Of a stretch of DNA of 64,000 nucleotides, positions 47,978 to 57,600 are shown in pieces (position 1 is the first letter of the stretch; each line of letters begins with the position of its first letter). The translations under genes and the position numbers were made by a program. The notes under the pieces were generated by a model, which worked only from the letters and a program-made list of their open reading frames with translations, was not told the origin of the DNA and did no database searches. The DNA comes from JACMLD01 sp047602295 (lineage in GTDB: Bacteria; Bacteroidota; Bacteroidia; Chitinophagales; Chitinophagaceae). The stretch lies in contig JASGHP010000001.1 of NCBI GenBank assembly GCA_047602295.1, positions 1,984,001 through 2,048,000 on the forward strand. Direction: 5' to 3'.

Positions 47978-50938
47978 TTGCAACCAATGAAAAAAAAGTT
48001 TTTCATTTTAGCAGGACTACTACTAACTGTTCTGCTACCAGATTTTCTTCATGCACAGTCAAAAACTGTCAGCGGAAAAATCACTGATAATAAAGGAAAT
48101 CCTGTCCCCAACGTTTCCATTGTTGTACAAAAAACAACACAGGCCACCATTACAGACAGGGACGGAAAATTCAGCATTAATGCTCCTGAAAATGCGTCGT
48201 TAACTGTTAGTTCAATTGGATTTAAAACGCAAATTATAAGCGCATCAGCATTTAGCAATGGTGCCACTATTGCATTAGACGAAGATGTGGCCAGGTTGGA
48301 TGAAGTAGTAGTAACAGGTCTTGCTACCAGCGTTAAAAGAAGAAACCTTGCCAATGCGGTAGCTACGATCTCTTCAAAAGAATTAAATGGCGTGGCACCT
48401 GCACAAACATTTGATGCGGCACTTAATGGAAAAATTCCTGGCGCTTATATCAATGCCAATAGTGGTGCGCCAGGTGGTGGCATTTCTGTAAAACTACGTG
48501 GCGTTACATCTGTTTTTGGAAATACACAACCGCTTTATGTTGTTGACGGCGTGTTTATAGATAATACTGCAACCTCTGCCGGTATTAATGCTATTACATC
48601 TTCTACAGCCGGTGGCGCACCTACGTCTTCGCAGGACAATCCATCAAGCCGTATTGCAGATATACGTGCAGAAGATATTGAGAATATAGAAATTTTAAAA
48701 GGCGCTTCCGCTGCAGCTATTTATGGATCTAAAGCTGCAGCAGGTGTTGTCCTCATTACTACTAAAAAGGGTAAACAAGGAAAGACACAGCTCACTGTTT
48801 CGCAGGATCTTGGTTTTATTAAAGTGAGAAAACTGTTGGGTGTTCGTGAGTTTACAGCAGACAGAGCGGCAAGTTTATCAAGCGATCCTGCTACCAGTGC
48901 CGCGTTAAGTGCACAGTATACCGCTGCAAAAGCTGCCGGTAAAATTTACGATTATGAAAAAGAAGTTTTCGGCAATACCGGCTTTGCAAGAAACACTGTA
49001 GTAAGCATGAGCGGTGGTAGCGAGAGAACAGGTTTTTATTTTTCAGCTTCACAAAAAGATGAAGGGGGCATTGTAAAAAATACCGGCTACCGCAACAGCA
49101 GCGTTCGCCTTAATTTAGATCATCGCTTAACGGATAATATAAAAATTGGTATTAGTACCAATTATATCAATTCATCTGCAGACAGGGGATTAACAGGCAA
49201 TGATAATGCAGGCGTTACATTTGGTATTGCATTGTCTTCTACACCATCGTTTGCAGAATTGCATCCGGACGCACAAGGCAATTATCCCAATAACCAATTT
49301 GCAGCAAGCAATCCATTACAGACCATTGCGCTGATGAGAAACAATGAATCTGTAAACCGCTTTATTACCGGCATTAACCTGGATGCGATTTTGCAAAAGA
49401 GTAATAAAAGCACAACAAGGTTTATTGCAAGAGGCGGTTTTGATTTCTATAACCTTGAAACAAATGCATTATTCCCCAGCAATCTGCAGTTTCAATCTGT
49501 AGCAAAAGGTACTTCTGTACAAGGGTTCACCAAAAACCTTAACACCAACTTTATTGCTTCACTTGTAAATGTGTTTACTGCTTCAGATAAATTATCGTTT
49601 ACAACATCTGCAGGCCTTACACAGGAAACAGGTGATTACAACAACCTGTTGAACGTAGCAACACAAATCATATCTGGTCAGTCAAATGTTGATCAGGCAG
49701 GTGCGTTGAATGCAACACAGTTCAGAACAAAATTCCAGAACAACGGCATCTTCGTGCAGGAAGAAGCAACCATAGCAGATGCGATACTTTTAACTGCCGG
49801 TGCACGTTTCGACAGATCTTCCAACAACGGAGATCCTGCAAAATATTATGTTTATCCAAAAGCAGGTCTTTCATGGAACCTAACGCGGATGGGCATTATA
49901 AAAGAAGGATTCTTCGACAACGTGAAATTGCGTGCTGCATACGGACAGGCAAACAATGTGCCTGCATATGGCAGCAAATTCACGTCACTGGTTGTATCTA
50001 ATATCACTGGCAATCCTGGTGTGTTGATTGGTACTTCAGAAGGTTCTCCTTCTATTAAACCAGAGAGACAAACAGAGCTGGAAGCCGGTATTGATTTCAG
50101 TGTGTTGAAAGGAAAGCTTTCTTTTCAACTTACTTACTATAATAAGAACGTGTATGATTTCTTAATGCAAAACAGCTTGCCTTCATCTTCTGGTTTTACC
50201 ACCCAATGGGTAAATGCAGGCAACCTGCGCAACCGTGGTGTGGAATTGGGCTTGAGTGCAAGGCCCATTTCTACCAAAACAATTACCTGGAACACTTCTT
50301 TAAATTTCTGGTTAAACAGATCATTGGTTACCAAACTAACCATTCCATCTGTGCCACAAGGTTCTTTTGGTTATGTACTCGGTTCGTTCCAGATACAGCA
50401 GGGGCAATCTGCTACGCAAATACTGGGTCTTAACGGACAAGGCGTTGGTAAATTGGGCGATGCAGAACCAAGATTCCAAATGAATACGTATAATGAAGTA
50501 ACATTCAAAAACAGGTTAAGCCTTCGCTTCCTGTTGCATTGGAAACAAGGGGGGCAGAATGTAAACCTTACTACACTGCAAAATGATTTTGGCGGCACCA
50601 GTGTAGATTTTGATAAGGTAACTAATAAAGCTGGTTTGCCAGATGGTATTTACCGTATTTCCCAGGTAGGAACAACTGCAGCAATGTTTGTACAAAACTC
50701 TGGTTACCTCCGTTTGCGTGAGATAGGCGTGTACTATACATTCCCGCAATTGCAATCAGTGAAATTTATTAAAAGTATAAGGGCTGGCGTTTCGCTCAAC
50801 AACTATCTCACCATTACCAAATACAAATCATACGATCCTGAAGTTTCGAATTTTGGTACTGGTTTCTCTACCGGTGTAGATGTAGATCCATATCCGGCTA
50901 CCAAACGTGCAGACTTCCATCTTTCAATAGAATTTTAA
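47978..50938 (+). CDS. SusC/RagA-type TonB-dependent outer-membrane transporter
   Basis: 986-residue outer-membrane importer. Signal peptide MKKKFFILAGLLLTVLLPDF, carboxypeptidase-regulatory-like domain (VSGKITDNKGNPVPNVSIVV), plug signatures (LDEVVVTGLATSVKRRNLAN, LNGKIPGAYINANSG, ILKGASAAAIYGSKAAAGVV) and a beta-barrel ending ADFHLSIEF. It differs clearly from the SusC at 32090 in the plug and barrel. Context (four AhpD-like proteins, no glycosidase, no sulfatase) suggests a ligand other than a polysaccharide. Confidence 0.94.
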   Translation: MQPMKKKFFILAGLLLTVLLPDFLHAQSKTVSGKITDNKGNPVPNVSIVVQKTTQATITDRDGKFSINAPENASLTVSSIGFKTQIISASAFSNGATIALDEDVARLDEVVVTGLATSVKRRNLANAVATISSKELNGVAPAQTFDAALNGKIPGAYINANSGAPGGGISVKLRGVTSVFGNTQPLYVVDGVFIDNTATSAGINAITSSTAGGAPTSSQDNPSSRIADIRAEDIENIEILKGASAAAIYGSKAAAGVVLITTKKGKQGKTQLTVSQDLGFIKVRKLLGVREFTADRAASLSSDPATSAALSAQYTAAKAAGKIYDYEKEVFGNTGFARNTVVSMSGGSERTGFYFSASQKDEGGIVKNTGYRNSSVRLNLDHRLTDNIKIGISTNYINSSADRGLTGNDNAGVTFGIALSSTPSFAELHPDAQGNYPNNQFAASNPLQTIALMRNNESVNRFITGINLDAILQKSNKSTTRFIARGGFDFYNLETNALFPSNLQFQSVAKGTSVQGFTKNLNTNFIASLVNVFTASDKLSFTTSAGLTQETGDYNNLLNVATQIISGQSNVDQAGALNATQFRTKFQNNGIFVQEEATIADAILLTAGARFDRSSNNGDPAKYYVYPKAGLSWNLTRMGIIKEGFFDNVKLRAAYGQANNVPAYGSKFTSLVVSNITGNPGVLIGTSEGSPSIKPERQTELEAGIDFSVLKGKLSFQLTYYNKNVYDFLMQNSLPSSSGFTTQWVNAGNLRNRGVELGLSARPISTKTITWNTSLNFWLNRSLVTKLTIPSVPQGSFGYVLGSFQIQQGQSATQILGLNGQGVGKLGDAEPRFQMNTYNEVTFKNRLSLRFLLHWKQGGQNVNLTTLQNDFGGTSVDFDKVTNKAGLPDGIYRISQVGTTAAMFVQNSGYLRLREIGVYYTFPQLQSVKFIKSIRAGVSLNNYLTITKYKSYDPEVSNFGTGFSTGVDVDPYPATKRADFHLSIEF

Positions 50939-50987
50939 TTAAGTACATCTTTTTAAATGAATGAAAAGACTATTTAAAAAACACGAA

Positions 50988-52289
50988 ATGAAAAAGACAA
51001 TCATTATAAATTTTATATTTCTTGCAGCATTGAGCATTTGCTTTAGCTCATGCAAAAAAGATTACGGCAACCTGAACAGCCCAACTGTTGAGGACTTTTT
51101 AAAGAATGCCACAAAAGATCAATTAAACAATCTTGTAAGCGGTACAGAATCTGGCATGCGCAATGTGCTGAATTTTTATTTGGATGATATTGGCACTATT
51201 GGAAGAGAAGGTTATCGTTTTTCCGGTTCAGAGCCAAGATATGTAACGGACCTGCTGGGCGCAAATGCCGCTACCTTAAGCAGCAGCAACTTTTACATTA
51301 CTCAACCGTGGGCTGCACGTTATCGTGCGGTGAAGAATTGCAATGTGCTGATACAGGCTGCTACCAATTCTACCAGTATAACAGCAGCGCAGAAAAGCGG
51401 TTATCTTGGCTTCGCAAGAACCATAAAAGCTTACCAGCTTTTGTTGAACTTAAATCTTACTTATACCAACGGCATTCGCGTAAATGTTTCAGACCCTGAT
51501 CATTTAGGTCCTTTTGTTAATTACACAGATGGATTGACTGCTGTTGCTTCTTTGTTGGATTCTGCAAAAACAGATCTTACTACCGGTACTGTTGCATTTA
51601 CGTTGGCAGGCTTTGCCGGTTTCAGTGATGCTGCCGGCTTTCTTACATTCAACCGTGCATTGGCAGCAAGGGTAGCTGTTTATCAGCAAAAGTGGGACAA
51701 TGCGCTGGCGGCTTTGAATGAATCTTTCTTTGGATTGAATAAAAGTTTTACAGCTGGTCCTTCACATGTATTCAGCACAGGTTCCGGCGATCAACTGAAC
51801 CCTATGTTTATACCGCAAAACCAAACGGGTGAAATAAGAGTGGCACATCCATCATTTGCAACTGATATAGAAGCCAATGATGACAGGATTGGTAAAGCCA
51901 CTTTGCGTACAGCAACAGCATCTTTGAATGGTTTGTCTTCCAACAGGGATGTATGGGTTTATACTTCAAGCACTGCAGCTATGCCTATCATTCGCAATGA
52001 AGAACTGATTCTTATTTATGCTGAAGCGAACATACAAAAGAACAATCTTTCTGATGCGGTAACGGCCATCAACATAATAAGAAACGGTCATAATTTGCCA
52101 AACTATAGCGGTGCTTCCACACAGGCCGCACTTACCACAGAAATGCTTAAGCAAAGGAGATATTCGTTATTTTACGAAGGGCATCGCTGGTTGGATATGC
52201 GTCGTTACAATTTGCTGGCACAATTGCCCATAGACAGAACCGGTGATGATGTGTGGGACAAATTTCCATTGCCTGTATCAGAGCAATAA
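50988..52289 (+). CDS. SusD/RagB-type surface lipoprotein
   Basis: Partner of the SusC at 47978. I use the ATG at 50988, which starts a lipoprotein signal (MKKTIIINFIFLAALSICFS before the SC lipobox); the ATG at 50961 adds nine residues. At 433 residues it is a short SusD, with TPR-like AARYRAVKNCNVLIQAATN and the C-terminal EMLKQRRYSLFYEGHRWLDM signature. Its stop is 3 nt from the next possible start. Confidence 0.9.
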   Translation: MKKTIIINFIFLAALSICFSSCKKDYGNLNSPTVEDFLKNATKDQLNNLVSGTESGMRNVLNFYLDDIGTIGREGYRFSGSEPRYVTDLLGANAATLSSSNFYITQPWAARYRAVKNCNVLIQAATNSTSITAAQKSGYLGFARTIKAYQLLLNLNLTYTNGIRVNVSDPDHLGPFVNYTDGLTAVASLLDSAKTDLTTGTVAFTLAGFAGFSDAAGFLTFNRALAARVAVYQQKWDNALAALNESFFGLNKSFTAGPSHVFSTGSGDQLNPMFIPQNQTGEIRVAHPSFATDIEANDDRIGKATLRTATASLNGLSSNRDVWVYTSSTAAMPIIRNEELILIYAEANIQKNNLSDAVTAINIIRNGHNLPNYSGASTQAALTTEMLKQRRYSLFYEGHRWLDMRRYNLLAQLPIDRTGDDVWDKFPLPVSEQ

Positions 52290-52316
52290 AGGATGGTCTT
52301 CAAAAAAATAATTTGT

Positions 52317-53498
52317 ATGAAACGTTTCATTTTAGTTATCGGTTTGTTGTTGCTGTTTGCTGCAGAAATAGCAAGGGTTTATTTTATCATGCCTTTTCCT
52401 GGAAGCCAGCAATCAGACAGCATTGGATTTGCGTACTGGCTGGGGAGAAATATTGGCTGGCTAAGAATTGTATTGATTCTATTGATTGCAATACCATTGA
52501 TACAAACCTTTACGCAAAAGAAAATGTGGAAGAAGATTGTATTGAGTCTTGTACTCATTTTGTATGCAGTCATTTTTTATTTTTTCAATTTCCGGTTTGA
52601 AGCAGACAAAATGTTTTATCAGCCAAAGCATAAAAGTTTTGCTACCGCATCATCATCCGGTGCAGATACAGTGCTTGTCATTGGCGTTGCTATTAATGGT
52701 GAAGCAAAAGCATTTCCCATTCAAATCATCGGTTATCATCACCAGGTAAGGGATAGCATTGGCAATACGCCCGTTATTGTTACCTATTGCACAGTTTGCA
52801 GAACCGGCAGAGTGTTTAGTCCATTTGTAAATGGCAAACTGGAAACCTTTCGTTTGGTAGGCATGGATCATTTCAATGCTATGTTTGAAGATGCTACTAC
52901 CAAAAGCTGGTGGCAACAGGCAACTGGTGTGGCTGTGGCCGGACCACTGAAAGGACAAGCACTTGCAGAAATACCTTCTCAGCAATTGGCTTTGTCTGCA
53001 TGGATGCGCTTGTATCCAAACACCGTAGTGTTGCAACCTGATAGTTCTTTTAAAAAGAAATATGCAGGTTTGGATAATTATAACAAAGGCACCATTAAAG
53101 GTTCGCTGGAAAAAAGAGATTCTGCATCCTGGCAATTTAAATCTTGGGTAGTGGGTGTATCGCATAATAAAGCTGCAAATGCATACGATTGGAATGATCT
53201 GGTAAAAAGAGAATTGATACAGGATTCTTTGCCAGGCACACCAATACTACTTGTACTTGAAAACGATGCTGTTTCATTTCATGTTTGGGAAAGAAATGTA
53301 AACAACCAGACATTGCACTTTCAAAAAAATAAAGTGCAGGATAATCTTACTGATATTGAAACCAAATCAACCTGGAACATGAATGGCTTGTGTACAGATG
53401 GCCCCTTAAAAGGCAATCAATTAAAAACTGTAGCTGCTTACCAGGAGTTTTGGCATTCATGGAAAAACTTTCATCCGGCTACGAGTAAGTATGAGTAG
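52317..53498 (+). CDS. DUF3179 membrane-anchored protein
   Basis: 393 residues from the ATG at 52317 (an ATG at 52293 adds eight). Three N-terminal membrane helices (about residues 4-25, 47-66 and 73-92) anchor a large periplasmic DUF3179 domain, recognised by VIGVAINGEAKAFPIQIIGY (in part) and the hallmark VTYCTVCRTGRVF. The Cys-x-x-Cys in YCTVC could bind metal or take part in redox chemistry; family function is unknown. Last gene of the cluster, followed by a strong terminator. Confidence 0.88.
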   Translation: MKRFILVIGLLLLFAAEIARVYFIMPFPGSQQSDSIGFAYWLGRNIGWLRIVLILLIAIPLIQTFTQKKMWKKIVLSLVLILYAVIFYFFNFRFEADKMFYQPKHKSFATASSSGADTVLVIGVAINGEAKAFPIQIIGYHHQVRDSIGNTPVIVTYCTVCRTGRVFSPFVNGKLETFRLVGMDHFNAMFEDATTKSWWQQATGVAVAGPLKGQALAEIPSQQLALSAWMRLYPNTVVLQPDSSFKKKYAGLDNYNKGTIKGSLEKRDSASWQFKSWVVGVSHNKAANAYDWNDLVKRELIQDSLPGTPILLVLENDAVSFHVWERNVNNQTLHFQKNKVQDNLTDIETKSTWNMNGLCTDGPLKGNQLKTVAAYQEFWHSWKNFHPATSKYE

Positions 53499-53518
53499 GA
53501 AGGTAGATTAATTGATTT

Positions 53519-53555
53519 AAAGCCCGTGGCAATTTAATGCTGCGGGCTTTTTTAT
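53519..53555. terminator. Terminator after the DUF3179 gene
   Basis: AAAGCCCGTGGCA (53519-53531) pairs with TGCTGCGGGCTTT (53538-53550) with two wobble pairs, loop of 6 nt, then T-run. Lies between convergent genes. Confidence 0.88.
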
Positions 53556-53566
53556 AACTTATAACG

Positions 53567-54646
53567 TCACTTTCCAAATCTTGGGCATCTGGTTTGACGT
53601 GCATCTGATTTTCTGCTATTCAGCAAACCTGTGTAAGAAAGTGTAAGTTCAAAACCACCTCTGTATTGCGAAGCCACGGAAAGTTTGCTGATGTTTACAT
53701 CATAGCTGGCACCTATCTTAAACTGTGTCATTTGCAATTGTATAACAGGTATAATAGCATCATCATATCGATATAAAACACCAAAGCCAATAGTGGTTTG
53801 TTCATCACCCAAAACATACAGATCGTGGTTATACAATAAACCAGCCTGAAATGTGCTTATGCCTACGGGATTAAATCCATCTCCAAATTGTTTGAAATAG
53901 TCTGCGTAAATAGTTACTTGATCTTCATCACTGGTAGGCATTTTAAGGCCACCATTTAATGCAAGCTTTTTGTTGAGCGTTATTTTATTTTTATCGAAGA
54001 AGCCAACCTGCGGCCGCGTAAGATGAAACATGCCTGCGCCAATGTAATAATCAATATCATCTCGCATAACTCCATTATAACTGATACCCGCCGATAAGTC
54101 GAAATAATTTACATTGGTATTATTAAAAACCTGTGCAGAAGCTGGCATAATACTAAAAGTGCCATTGCTGCCAGCTACAAACTGATCGTCCAACACCAGT
54201 TTGGTAGGATCGAACTTTTGTTGTCTTAAACCGCCTATGACACCCAATGAGAGATAAGAGTTTTTTTCGCCACTCAATGGAAGGCTGTAATTAATAGCGG
54301 GGAGTATTTGCGTAGTACTAAAAGATGAAGTGCCGGCAATGTCCCGCATCAGTTGTAATCCAATTGTTAGATTATCGTCGGGCACAACTTCAAGCGGCAA
54401 CTTGATTTCTGTGCTTAAGCTAAAAGTGCGATAAGGTACTGTAACACTCTGCCATTGGTTTCTATAGGATGCAGTGAATCGCATATCACCTGTAAAGATG
54501 CCGGCTAGCGCAGGGTTGCGTAAAAAAGGTTGTTCGTAAAACTGCGAGAAGCCAACATCCTGTGCATGTGTTAAGCAACTTAGGTGCAATGTTATCATCA
54601 ATGCACAAATAAACTTCGCAACTATGGTTGTTTTTGCTTTGATCAT
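53567..54646 (-). CDS. PorP/SprF-family type IX secretion protein
   Basis: 359-residue outer-membrane protein. The signal peptide is followed by the family start QDVGFSQFYEQPFLRNPALAG and then FTASYRNQWQSVTVPYRTF, with strands to the end (FKIGASYDVNISKLSVAS, FELTLSYTGLL). PorP/SprF proteins are typically encoded beside a large type B cargo and help secrete or anchor it. Here its ATG overlaps the stop of the adhesin gene by four bases (ATGA), a clear translational coupling that supports such a pairing. Confidence 0.92.
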   Translation of the reverse strand: MIKAKTTIVAKFICALMITLHLSCLTHAQDVGFSQFYEQPFLRNPALAGIFTGDMRFTASYRNQWQSVTVPYRTFSLSTEIKLPLEVVPDDNLTIGLQLMRDIAGTSSFSTTQILPAINYSLPLSGEKNSYLSLGVIGGLRQQKFDPTKLVLDDQFVAGSNGTFSIMPASAQVFNNTNVNYFDLSAGISYNGVMRDDIDYYIGAGMFHLTRPQVGFFDKNKITLNKKLALNGGLKMPTSDEDQVTIYADYFKQFGDGFNPVGISTFQAGLLYNHDLYVLGDEQTTIGFGVLYRYDDAIIPVIQLQMTQFKIGASYDVNISKLSVASQYRGGFELTLSYTGLLNSRKSDARQTRCPRFGK

Positions 54647-57600
54647 AGTAAAGTTACATTGCCTTTATAAGAATAAGGTATTCCGTTTTCACAAATCACA
54701 TCAGCTATGTAGATATAAACGCCTGGGTCGGCCAGTTTGCCATTGATGCGCCCATCCCATCCATATTCCGGGCTATTGGGTGGAAAGTTGGTGCGTTCAA
54801 AAAGCAGTCTTCCCCAGCGATTGAATATCCTGAAAGATTTTACTGAAGCAATGCCAGATGCACGTACAGTTAGTTTGGTATTGCCAGCAATATTGCCTGT
54901 TGGTGTAAATGCATTGGGTATAAATAATTGAGAGCTTTCGCAAAGTACTTTAACGCAGAATCCTGCTGTGTCACTGCAACCATAGATATTGGTTACTTTA
55001 AGATTGTAACAAACATTGTTTTTGATGGTAATGATTGGGTCTCCACAAACGGAATCATTGCATTTCACATCTGCGGATGGTGTCCATTCATATTTTTTCA
55101 TTGGTAAAACGCCTGGCAGGGTTGCATTGATTATTACTGCATTTGGTTTTAATAGATAACCAGCAGGAAGTGTAAGGCTGTCTTGCGCAAATTTTACAAT
55201 GGGGTAATCGCCAATTTGTATCAGTGTGTCTTTTGTGGTAACGCAACCCGTTTGCGGAGAAGTTACTGTTACTGTATAAATGCCTGCATCTTGTATAACA
55301 ACTTTTGGTATGCCTGCATTTGATGTATTCACAGGGAAACCTGCACCCGGTCCCTTCCATTCATAATTAATGGCGCCATTTCCAGGCATTGAACTATAAG
55401 CTTGCAAAACCAATGCATCGCCAATACACAAAGGATTGCGTGTAGAAATGATTGGTTTGCTAGGCGATTGCTTTATCTGCACCTGGAAGCTGGCGGGTGA
55501 CGAAACACAATTGTTTTGTATAGCGTACACTACATAAGTGCCTGCATCATTCATGCTGGCAGAAGGAAAACTGACAACTGTATTTGTTGTAGTATCAGGG
55601 TTGGGGCCGAATGCTGGTCCTGCCCAAACATAATTAACGATGCCGGTTTGCGTACTGGTAGCAGAACTGGCCGTAAGATTTAATATTGTTTCACTGCAAA
55701 TAGGTGGGTTATAACCAGCAACCGGCTGTGCTGGCGGATTGGGATCTGTCAACACAAATACATCTGGAATTTTTTGCGAAAGACAGCCGCTGGTTTCAAC
55801 ATAAATATTTGAATAGGTGCCGCCCGACAATGGTACTTTAATCTGTCCATTGGCATTTGTACTATCAAACATGCTAAATGAAGTCTGGAATTTATTGTAA
55901 TGCACATATAAATGTTCGTTTGGTATAGGGTTGCCGTTTAGATCAAGCACATTCAGAATAATAGAGCCAGAAGGCAAGCCACAGGAAGTTGGGTTCGTAT
56001 ATGATGCACTGGTAATTTTAGCTGTTGGATGAACGATGACAGGCATTTTTGTTCGTGGACTTTCGCAACCATAGCTATTGGTTTGTGTTGCATAATAAAC
56101 ATACTGCGCAGGATTGTTTGTGCCTATCACCGGCGCAGCATTTTGTAAAACGAAATTTGCATCGTACCATTTTACTGTGTTGCCTGCAGCAGGCGTTGCA
56201 GTTAATGCTACCGGAGTAGCGCCCATACAAAAATGAAAAGTATCTGGCTGCAATGCAGGCGGTATGGGGTTTACCTGTATCGTTATATTATAAGGTGCAC
56301 CTGCGCAAGGATTAGAGGATGGATTTGTTGGTGTAACTCTTATAGTTAAGGTTTGCGGGTTGCTGCCTGTATTGATAAATGAAAGCGATATTACTGCATT
56401 GTTGCCAGCAGCCGATCCGGTGCTTGTGCCACTAACGCCTGCCGGCAATGCTCCAACTAACGCCCATGAATACACTGTATTTGGTACAGTGGATATTGGT
56501 GTGTAAGAAGCTGTTCCTCCTGAACAAATAGATTGAGATGGATTTGCAAAACTTAGTACAGGGCTGTCATCTATTTGTACAGTAGTACTGGTTTCAAAAC
56601 CGGGACAAGGTGCGGATGCTGCGATAGTGTATTTAACGGTATAAACTCCCGGTGTGCTTAATGAAGGGTTTATTGCACCAGTTGTTGGATTGATGGATAA
56701 ACCACTACCAGCGCTGTAAACACCGCCGGGATTGCCAGTTGCTGTAACTGTTTGTGGTGTGCTGTTTGCTTTGCAATAAGGTGAACCAGCATAATTAATA
56801 GTTGCTGTTGGGGCTTTGCTGATAGTAATGGTTGTAATTGTATTAATGCTGGCGCAGGGGCCGGAAGCTGGCACAGTATAAGTAATGGTGTATTGTCCTG
56901 GCGTTGCCCCCGATGGTGTAATTGTTCCTGTAGCAGCATTAATAAGAAGTCCCGTGGCTGGCGAAATTGTATAGCTGCCACCAGTAGTTCCTGTAAGTGT
57001 TGCGGCTATTGGCGGATTGGGTGTTTGCGCATTATCTGTAACATTACATAGCAATGTTGGACTATAAGCAATGCTTGCTGATGGTGCCTGCACAATTGTA
57101 ACATTAGCTGTTGTTTTAAAGCCGGGGCAGGGTGCGGAAGGTGCAATCTCGTAGGTAATTGTATAAGTGCCCGGCGTACTTTGCGATGCTGCTATAGCAC
57201 CTGTTGTTGCATTAATGCTAAGTCCACTCGTTGAACTATAACTGCCGCCCGTTGTACCTGTCAATACTACCGGCGTTGAATTATTGCTGGTGCAAATAGA
57301 TGCCGGGTAACTTATTGTGGCTGCAGGCGTGGCATCTACAATAACTTTTGCTGAGACGGTATAGTTGGGGCATCCACCTGTACCGAGTATAGTATAGTTA
57401 ATAGTGTACTGACCGGGAGTAGCACCTGCAGGTGTTATTGTTCCGTTTGATGCATTTACAGTTAAGCCTGTTGCCGGTACAACTGAGAAGCTGCCACCTG
57501 CAGTTCCTGTTAATGTTACTAATACTGGCGGATTGGGCGTTTGCGCATTATCTGGTGCATTGCAAAGATTGGTGATGCTATAAGAAATTGTAGCCGATGG

